DNA of 9,837 nt from Syntrophorhabdaceae bacterium PtaU1.Bin034 (GTDB taxonomy: Bacteria; Desulfobacterota_G; Syntrophorhabdia; Syntrophorhabdales; WCHB1-27). Every line of letters begins with the position of its first letter. Positions within the stretch are counted from its first letter, which is position 1. The notes under the pieces were generated by a model. That model was not told the origin of the DNA and did no database searches. It saw nothing but the letters and a program-made list of their open reading frames with translations. The position numbers and the translations under genes are program-made. Location of the stretch: contig MVRP01000156.1 in NCBI GenBank assembly GCA_002067405.1, positions 1-9,837 of the forward strand, read 5' to 3'. Positions 4,599 to 9,837 of the stretch are shown here, in pieces.

Positions 4599-7052
4599 AT
4601 GAGCGGGAAAAAGTCTCATAAAGATGAGTATAACATTTCATCATCACAAAAGAAGTTTGTGGGGAATGCCCGGGAATCAAGGGGGAGAGTCTGTTCCGAA
4701 TGGCTATCTGAGCCGGAGGAACAAGGCTGCGCGCAAGCCAGGAGGGCTTTGATCGAGAGCGAGGAGCGGTACAGAAACCTTGTCGAGAACAGCCTGGATG
4801 GCATTCTGCTCACCGCTCCCGAGGGAGAAGGTAAAGTTCTTGCTGCCAATCCTCAGGCGTCCAAGATCCTGGGATGGCCCGAGGAAGAACTTATAGGATC
4901 GCCACGAGCGGTAACGTTCAACATGGACGATCCGAGCATCAAAAAAATGATAGAGGAAAGGGTGAGAACAGGCCATTACAGGGGTGAAGTGACTTTCAAG
5001 AGAAAGGACGGAACCATATTCTCTGCCGAGGTATCCACCACCCTTTTCAAAGATTCAGCCGGTAATTCCAGAGCTGTTTTGGCCATACGCGATATTACCG
5101 AACGCAAGCGGATCGAGGAGGAACTGCACAGGGTCCATAACGAATTGGAGCGGCGTGTGCAGGAGAGAACGACCGAACTCGAGGAATCGAGAAAGAGATA
5201 CCGGGACCTCGCCGAACTCCTGCCGGAAATGGTATTTGAAGCCGATACCATGGGCCGTTTCACCTATGCGAACCGGCAGGCTCTCGAAACGTTCGGATAC
5301 ACTACAGAAGAATTTGAAAAAGGTATTTACCATTGTGATATGGTGGCACCCAGAGAACGGGCCAGGGTTTTGAAAAACGGCGTCAGAATCCTTCGCGGGG
5401 AACGCCGGGAAGGAGACGAATATGTAGGACTGAAGAAAGACGGGACAGAGTTTCCGATCTTCATAAGAGCCACCTTGATAGAAAAACAGGGCAAACCGGC
5501 AGGTTTCCGGGGTGTGGTGAAGGACCTGACGGAATCGCGAAAAGCCGAGGAAGAGTTCAGACGACTGGCGATAGCCGTGGAAGCAGTGGCGGAGGGGGTC
5601 GGCATATTTGCGACTGACGGCACCATCCTTTACGTGAACCCGGGCTACCTGAGGATGACGGGGTATGAGAAGCGCGAGCTCGTCGGGCGGAACGTAAATG
5701 TCTTCAGGAACGATTACCACTCCGACAGGTTTTACCATTCGATTTTACAAACGGTTTTATCCGGGGAGACATGGGCCGGCCGGGTGGCGATTACCAGAAA
5801 GGACGGTTCTTTTTTTGAAAACGACATCACGATCTCTCCTGTAAGGGACAGCTCCGGGGTTGTCATGAATTATGCGGTCGTAGCTCGTGACGTTACCGAA
5901 AAGCTCCGGCTTGAGGAACAGCTCAGACAAGCCCAGAAAATGGAGGCCCTTGGAACTCTCGCCGGTGGTATTGCGCACGATTTCAATAATATTCTCGCTG
6001 CGATCATCGGTTTTGCAGAATTGCTTCAGGACAGGGCGAGAAAAGACACAGAGGAGCAGAGGTCACTACAGAGCATCGTCGATGCCGGATTGCGGGGCAG
6101 GGACCTCGTGCGGCAGATGCTGACGTTTTCCAGAAAGGTAAAGCAAGAGAGGAAGCCTTTGCAACTCGCGGATATCATCAGAGAGACAACAGGACTCCTT
6201 CGTGCCTCCATACCTTCTACGATTGATATCAGACTTGAGGCAGAAAACGAGGGCGGATATGTAATGGGCGACGCGGTGCAACTGCAGCAGGTACTGATGA
6301 ATCTCTGCACCAACGCAGCACATGCCATGCAAGAGAGAGGGGGTATTCTTACCATAGGCCTGAAACATGTGCGGGTTGACAGAGGTGAGTGGCTCGACTC
6401 GGAGTTGAATTCCGGTCGATATATGAAGCTGTCGGTGACTGATACGGGGCACGGCATGACGAAACATATCGCTGAACGGATTTTCGATCCTTTCTTCACC
6501 ACCAAGAAAACAGGCGAGGGGACCGGGCTGGGCCTTTCCGTGGTCCACGGTATCGTAAAGAGTCACAATGGGGCAATCACCGTAGAGAGCAGGCCGGGCA
6601 AAGGGTCCATCTTCAATGTGTATTTCCCCCTGTTCCAGGCAGTACCCCCGGAACAGGGGGAAATAAGGGAGGAAGTGCCCCGCGGAAGGGCAAATGTCCT
6701 TCTGATCGATGACGAGGAGAGCCTTATCAAGGTAGGCAGGAACATGCTGGAAAGGCTCGGCTACTCGGTCACTGCGAGCAGGAGCAGTGCCCAGGCCCTT
6801 TCCCTCTTTGCTTCGAATCCCCGCGCTTTCGACGTTGTGATAACCGACCAGACCATGCCTGATCTCACCGGTCTCGATCTGGCTACCCGGTTTATTGCAC
6901 TGAGGCCGGATATTCCCATCGTGCTCGTCACCGGTTTCAGTCATCTGGTTGATTCGGAGAAAGCAAAGGCGGCAGGCATCAAGGCCTTTCTCATGAAGCC
7001 GGTCACGAGGGGGGAAATGGCCCGGACAGTGAGTGAAGTCCTGGAGAGGTGA
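4599..7052 (+). CDS. Soluble PAS(x3) hybrid sensor histidine kinase with C-terminal receiver domain
   Basis: 817 residues from the ATG at 4599; the frame stays open upstream to a GTG at 4557, which lacks a ribosome-binding site. The site before 4599 is weak (TAAGGT). Domains: PAS1 about 55-170 (EERYRNLVENSLDGI to IRDITERK), a helical linker rich in Glu/Arg (about 170-200), PAS2 198-314, PAS3 320-435, and a HisKA dimerisation domain with the phospho-acceptor His460 in GGIAHDFNNIL. The ATPase domain runs about 556-680, with N box Asn572 (LCTNAAHAM), G1 Asp615 (DTGHGM), F box FDPFFTTK and G2 GEGTGLGLS. A receiver at 698-816 has the acidic pair Asp704/705, phospho-acceptor Asp750 (ITDQTMPD), Thr778 and Lys800. 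There is no signal peptide or membrane segment, so it senses in the cytoplasm. No HPt domain and no output regulator lie beside it. The ligand of the PAS domains cannot be told from the sequence. Confidence 0.93.
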   Translation: MSGKKSHKDEYNISSSQKKFVGNARESRGRVCSEWLSEPEEQGCAQARRALIESEERYRNLVENSLDGILLTAPEGEGKVLAANPQASKILGWPEEELIGSPRAVTFNMDDPSIKKMIEERVRTGHYRGEVTFKRKDGTIFSAEVSTTLFKDSAGNSRAVLAIRDITERKRIEEELHRVHNELERRVQERTTELEESRKRYRDLAELLPEMVFEADTMGRFTYANRQALETFGYTTEEFEKGIYHCDMVAPRERARVLKNGVRILRGERREGDEYVGLKKDGTEFPIFIRATLIEKQGKPAGFRGVVKDLTESRKAEEEFRRLAIAVEAVAEGVGIFATDGTILYVNPGYLRMTGYEKRELVGRNVNVFRNDYHSDRFYHSILQTVLSGETWAGRVAITRKDGSFFENDITISPVRDSSGVVMNYAVVARDVTEKLRLEEQLRQAQKMEALGTLAGGIAHDFNNILAAIIGFAELLQDRARKDTEEQRSLQSIVDAGLRGRDLVRQMLTFSRKVKQERKPLQLADIIRETTGLLRASIPSTIDIRLEAENEGGYVMGDAVQLQQVLMNLCTNAAHAMQERGGILTIGLKHVRVDRGEWLDSELNSGRYMKLSVTDTGHGMTKHIAERIFDPFFTTKKTGEGTGLGLSVVHGIVKSHNGAITVESRPGKGSIFNVYFPLFQAVPPEQGEIREEVPRGRANVLLIDDEESLIKVGRNMLERLGYSVTASRSSAQALSLFASNPRAFDVVITDQTMPDLTGLDLATRFIALRPDIPIVLVTGFSHLVDSEKAKAAGIKAFLMKPVTRGEMARTVSEVLER
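6621..6665 (+). repeat. Perfect 16-bp inverted repeat inside the kinase gene
   Basis: TATTTCCCCCTGTTCC (6621-6636) and GGAACAGGGGGAAATA (6650-6665) are exact reverse complements separated by 13 nt. As RNA this would be a long perfect hairpin. It sits precisely at the linker between the ATPase domain and the receiver domain; its arms encode YFPLF and PEQGEI. It is not needed by any known protein motif. It could be a fusion scar, a relic of a terminator, a processing signal, or chance. Confidence 0.85.
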
Positions 7053-7094
7053 AACCGGACGCGGTCAGACCTATATTAATGCTAACGGCTGTGG

Positions 7095-7116
7095 CGGGTT
7101 TTGAGTTAAAAGCCCG
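7095..7116 (+). repeat. Small hairpin in the kinase-DUF5996 gap
   Basis: CGGGTTTT (7095-7102) can pair with AAAAGCCCG (7108-7116) with one bulged G and a 5-nt loop. It lies in the 102-bp gap 7053-7154, 25 nt before the ribosome-binding site of the next gene. No T-run follows, so it is not a standard terminator; it may be a weak processing structure or nothing. Confidence 0.25.
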
Positions 7117-7154
7117 TAAATCACGCGACCCAAAGCACGGAGAGGAGTATATCC

Positions 7155-8090
7155 ATGCCCAACGAGACAAGTGCCCCTTTCGTGTACTGGCCGAGCCTGC
7201 CGCTCAAAGACTGGCAGGATACTTACGCGACCCTCCAGTTATTCACCCAGATTGTGGGGAAGGTCAGGCTCAAGCAAGCGCCCCTGATAAATCATTGGTG
7301 GCAGGTGCCTCTCTATGTGACTCCCCGCGGGCTTACCACCTCTGCCATTCCCCATGGCGAGCGGACATTCGAGGTTCAGTTCGATTTCATAGATCACCGA
7401 CTTATTGTCCATGCGTCCGGAGAGGAGAACGCCAGCCGATCCTTCGCACTTGCCCCTTATTCCGTAGCCGAGTTCTACGGGCAATTTATGGACACATTAC
7501 GATCTCTCGGCCTGCAGGTGCGGATATGGCCTGTCCCTGTTGAAGTCGAGACCCGTATTCCTTTCGATCAGGACAGGACGCACGCGGCTTATGATCCCGA
7601 GTATGCTAACCGGCTCTGGCGTATTCTGGTGCAATCGGAGCGCGTATTCCAGCTATTTCGTTCCCGCTTCATAGGCAAATGCAGCCCGGTCCACTTCTTC
7701 TGGGGCGCTTTTGACCTCGCGGTCACGCGCTTCTCGGGGCGCCGGGCTCCGGACCACCCACCCGCCCCCTATGTGGCCCATTACGTTGTTCTCGAAGCAT
7801 ATTCTCATGAGGTGAGCAGTTGCGGGTTCTGGCCGGGCGGAGGCGTCATCGAAGAACCGGCTTATTATTCCTATGCCTATCCGGAACCGGAAGGATTCAG
7901 GGACTACGTTGTTCGTCCGGAGAGCGCCTATTACAGCAGCGAAATGGGAGAGTTTATTCTCCCGTATGATGCAGTGCGGCTGGCCGAAGAACCGGACAAG
8001 ATGCTCCTTGCCTTTCTTCAGAGCACGTATGTCGCCGCAGCGGAAACAGGTCTTTGGGACCGGACGAATCTGGAACGGCTGGTGACATAG
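7155..8090 (+). CDS. DUF5996 family protein of unknown function
   Basis: 311 residues, full length for this family, starting 7 nt after AGAGGAG (7141-7147). I recognise the conserved blocks of DUF5996: WPSLPLKDWQDTYATL (12-27), QIVGKVRL..PLINHWWQVPLYVTPRGLTT (32-62), FDFIDHRL (77-83), RIWPVPVEV (123-131), PFDQDRTHAAYDPEYANRLWRIL (136-158), FRSRFIGKCSPVHFFWGAFD (168-187) and SHEVSSCGFWPGGG (217-230). The last two blocks concentrate invariant-looking Cys176, His180, His218, Glu219 and Cys223, which could make a metal site or catalytic centre; that is my inference. No signal peptide or membrane segment is seen, and aromatic content is unusually high. A DinB-fold gene follows 19 bp downstream, almost certainly in the same transcript. 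No enzymatic activity is known to me for the family. Confidence 0.88.
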   Translation: MPNETSAPFVYWPSLPLKDWQDTYATLQLFTQIVGKVRLKQAPLINHWWQVPLYVTPRGLTTSAIPHGERTFEVQFDFIDHRLIVHASGEENASRSFALAPYSVAEFYGQFMDTLRSLGLQVRIWPVPVEVETRIPFDQDRTHAAYDPEYANRLWRILVQSERVFQLFRSRFIGKCSPVHFFWGAFDLAVTRFSGRRAPDHPPAPYVAHYVVLEAYSHEVSSCGFWPGGGVIEEPAYYSYAYPEPEGFRDYVVRPESAYYSSEMGEFILPYDAVRLAEEPDKMLLAFLQSTYVAAAETGLWDRTNLERLVT

Positions 8091-8109
8091 CCGTTGGGAG
8101 GATACATGC

Positions 8110-8628
8110 ATGGCCAAACAACGCGCAGAGAGCGTGATAGCGGACAGTGGCAAGATTCTTCGGGAAGAGTTGCTCGCCCTGCTGGAGGGCGGCAATGCCC
8201 ACATGAGTTATGGTGACGCTGTAGCCGGTTTCCCGATGGAAGATATCAACAGAAGGGTGCCTCACGGCAGCTATACGATGTGGCACCTGCTTGAGCACAT
8301 GCGGATCGTGCAGTGGGACATCCTCGAATTCACCAGGAATCCGGAGCACGTCTCTCCCGATTTTCCGGACGGATACTGGCCGGCCCCCGACAAAAAGGCA
8401 ACACCGGCCATGTGGGATAAGACCGTGAAGGGTTTTCGTGACGACCTCGATGCGATACAGGGAATCGTACGCGATCCGAAAACGGACTTTTTCGGTCCGA
8501 TTCCGCATGCCAGGGACTACACGGTTCTCCGGGAGATGCTTCTCGTGGCCGACCACAATGCTTTTCACGTGGGAGAACTGGTTGCGCTGCGGCGGGTGCT
8601 CAACATGAACCCGGTGAAAGAATATTAG
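8110..8628 (+). CDS. DinB-fold (YfiT/DinB-like) putative metal-dependent protein
   Basis: 172 residues, the usual size of the four-helix DinB/YfiT fold. GGGAGGA (8096-8102) lies 7 nt before the ATG at 8110; another ATG at 8106 is in a frame that soon stops. The family's metal-binding histidines are visible: His59 (and His63) in MWHLLEHMRIVQWDIL (57-72), and His149 and His153 in DHNAFHVGELVALRR (148-162). Related proteins bind a divalent metal and include thiol-dependent transferases and hydrolases, but most are uncharacterised and the name does not imply a DNA polymerase. The N-terminal half has FPMEDINRRVPHGSYTMWHLL, typical of the damage-inducible DinB subgroup. It is coupled to the DUF5996 gene upstream and converges with the cysteine desulfurase gene, 33 bp away. 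No clear terminator is visible in that gap. Confidence 0.85.
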   Translation: MAKQRAESVIADSGKILREELLALLEGGNAHMSYGDAVAGFPMEDINRRVPHGSYTMWHLLEHMRIVQWDILEFTRNPEHVSPDFPDGYWPAPDKKATPAMWDKTVKGFRDDLDAIQGIVRDPKTDFFGPIPHARDYTVLREMLLVADHNAFHVGELVALRRVLNMNPVKEY

Positions 8629-8661
8629 AAGCGGAAAGCCCCAAGCACGGCAAACGATCTC

Positions 8662-9837
8662 CTATCGGCAGGAGACAAAGCGGACATTGGCGAGGGAGGT
8701 ATTTATAACCTCCCGTAAAGACTGAAGGGTGCCTTCTATCTCCTCGGTCGTATTCTCTGTTCCAAGCGAAAACCGGACGGCGCAGTGGGCTTCGTCGGTT
8801 GACAGGCCCATGGCAAGCAAGACATGGGACGGGTCGGGTGAACCTGATTTGCAGGCCGAGCCCGAGGAAAAGAAGACCCCCCGGGAATCGAGCGCGAGCA
8901 CGAGAGACTCTCCTCTTATTCCGGGCAACGTGACATTCAGCGTATTGGGAAGTCTTTTTTCCGGATGGCCGTTCAATTTCGCCCCGGAGACAATCCGCAG
9001 TATGCCCTGCTGCAAGTCGTCACGCAGCTTCCTGACCCTGCTTTCCATCTCGCCCAGCCGTTGTCCCGCCAGGTGGGCGGCCCTCCCGATCCCAACGATG
9101 CTGAGCACGTTTTCCGTTCCGCCCCGGAGTCCGCGCTCCTGCTTTCCGCCATGGATAAGAGGCGGGATTTCAAGTCCTTTTCGGATATAAACCGCACCGG
9201 CTCCTTTGGGTCCGTTGAATTTGTGCCCCGAAAGGGTGAGAAAGTCGGCTCCCCATTCCTGAACGTCCACCGGCATCTTGCCGACTGCCTGGACTGCGTC
9301 GGTGTGAAAGAGCACGCCCCTTTGGGCCGCGATACGCGCCAGCTCGGTAATGGGCTGGAGAGATCCTGTCTCGTTGTTGGCTGCCATGATCGAAACGAGG
9401 CAGGTCCTCTCCGAAAGCACCCTTGAAAGGTCTTCGGGATTAACTATGGCGTTCCTGTCCACCGGCAGATAGGTTACCTCGAAACCGTGTTTTTCGAGCC
9501 AGCGGCAGGCGGCGAGCACGGAGGGATGTTCGATGGAACTGGTAACGATATGATTTTTCGAGGCGCCGAGGGCGAAGGCGACCCCTTTTATGACAAAATT
9601 GTTCCCTTCCGAGCCACCGCTGGTAAAGACGATGCGACGTGGGGTTGCGTTTATCAGGAGCGCAACGCTTTTGCGGGCGGCCTCCACCGCGTCATGCGCT
9701 TCTTTCCCTGCTCCATAGATGCTCGACGGGTTGCCGTAGCAGCGCAGAAAGTCAGTCATCGCCCTCCGGACTTCCGGGTCTATGGCGGTCGTTGCGTTGT
9801 GGTCCAGGTATATTCGAGGGGCCGACGCTTTTTGCTC
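8662..9837 (-). CDS. nifS: Cysteine desulfurase, class I NifS/IscS type (N-terminal start outside window)
   Basis: 391 residues are visible and the frame is open to the right edge, so the first few residues are missing. An internal ATG at 9759 is not the start, because the conserved N-terminal strand IYLDHNATTAIDPEVRRAM lies ahead of it. The enzyme takes sulfur from L-cysteine with pyridoxal phosphate, giving alanine and a protein persulfide for FeS cluster assembly. Visible signatures are GNPSS, FTSGGSEGNN, SSIEHPSVL, ANNETGSLQP, HTDAVQAVGK, the PLP lysine in LSGHKFNGPKG (visible residue 206, codon 9220-9222), RGGTENV, and the catalytic cysteine in SSGSACKSGSPDPSHVL (residue 329, codon 8851-8853). 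The long loop around that Cys marks class I. Nif context suggests NifS, supplying sulfur to NifB-co and other nif clusters, but a housekeeping IscS cannot be excluded. It is transcribed towards the DinB gene; whatever lies upstream (nifU or iscR, for example) is off the window. Confidence 0.92.
   Translation of the reverse strand, partial: EQKASAPRIYLDHNATTAIDPEVRRAMTDFLRCYGNPSSIYGAGKEAHDAVEAARKSVALLINATPRRIVFTSGGSEGNNFVIKGVAFALGASKNHIVTSSIEHPSVLAACRWLEKHGFEVTYLPVDRNAIVNPEDLSRVLSERTCLVSIMAANNETGSLQPITELARIAAQRGVLFHTDAVQAVGKMPVDVQEWGADFLTLSGHKFNGPKGAGAVYIRKGLEIPPLIHGGKQERGLRGGTENVLSIVGIGRAAHLAGQRLGEMESRVRKLRDDLQQGILRIVSGAKLNGHPEKRLPNTLNVTLPGIRGESLVLALDSRGVFFSSGSACKSGSPDPSHVLLAMGLSTDEAHCAVRFSLGTENTTEEIEGTLQSLREVINTSLANVRFVSCR

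Noticed and set aside
7072..7077. TATATT as a -10 box for the DUF5996 gene
   Set aside because: No acceptable -35 hexamer occurs at 16-18 nt upstream (GTGAAA at best), so a promoter is not supported.
7049..7543. A 164-codon open frame overlapping the start of the DUF5996 gene
   Set aside because: It is in another frame of a clearly conserved gene, lacks family resemblance and has low-complexity, Arg/Pro/Cys-rich content typical of an antiphase frame.

Overview
The window (9837 bp, GC-rich) carries the downstream end of a nitrogenase (nif) cluster, then a PAS hybrid histidine kinase, a small flavoprotein, two poorly characterised genes and a cysteine desulfurase on the opposite strand. The gene order nifE-nifN-nifB followed by a thioredoxin-like [2Fe-2S] ferredoxin, and the style of the NifE/NifN/NifB proteins, resemble anaerobic diazotrophs with an H-(I1-I2)-D-K-E-N-B layout. 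A deltaproteobacterial (Desulfobacterota-like) or similar anaerobe is the best guess. That is an inference from family resemblance; no taxonomic marker is present.

Layout. 1-807: 3' part of nifE, cut by the left edge. 779-2161: nifN, overlapping nifE by 29 bp. 2177-3436: nifB with a C-terminal NifX-like domain. 3483-3791: [2Fe-2S] ferredoxin. These four plus-strand genes are packed like one operon. A convincing sigma70-type promoter at about 3837-3866 then drives a NimA/pyridoxamine-oxidase-like flavoprotein (3901-4377). A 221-bp, more AT-rich gap with two promoter candidates precedes a soluble hybrid histidine kinase with three PAS domains and a C-terminal receiver (4599-7052). A DUF5996 protein (7155-8090) and a DinB-fold protein (8110-8628) follow, 19 bp apart and probably co-transcribed. 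On the minus strand, convergent with them, lies a class I cysteine desulfurase (8662 to beyond the right edge).

How the genes fit together. NifB is a radical-SAM enzyme that builds the 8Fe core (NifB-co) of FeMo-cofactor. NifEN is the scaffold on which that core matures. The cysteine desulfurase could supply sulfur for FeS assembly, and the small ferredoxin is a likely electron carrier to nitrogenase or to cofactor assembly. The kinase, the NimA-like flavoprotein and the DUF5996/DinB pair have no demonstrated link to nitrogen fixation and may simply be neighbours.

The most striking structural signal outside the genes' ordinary content is a perfect 16-bp inverted repeat (13-nt loop) inside the kinase gene, exactly at the junction between the ATPase domain and the receiver domain. 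No gap longer than 300 bp lacks a gene. I found no tRNA, rRNA, CRISPR array, insertion sequence or obvious new defence-type system.
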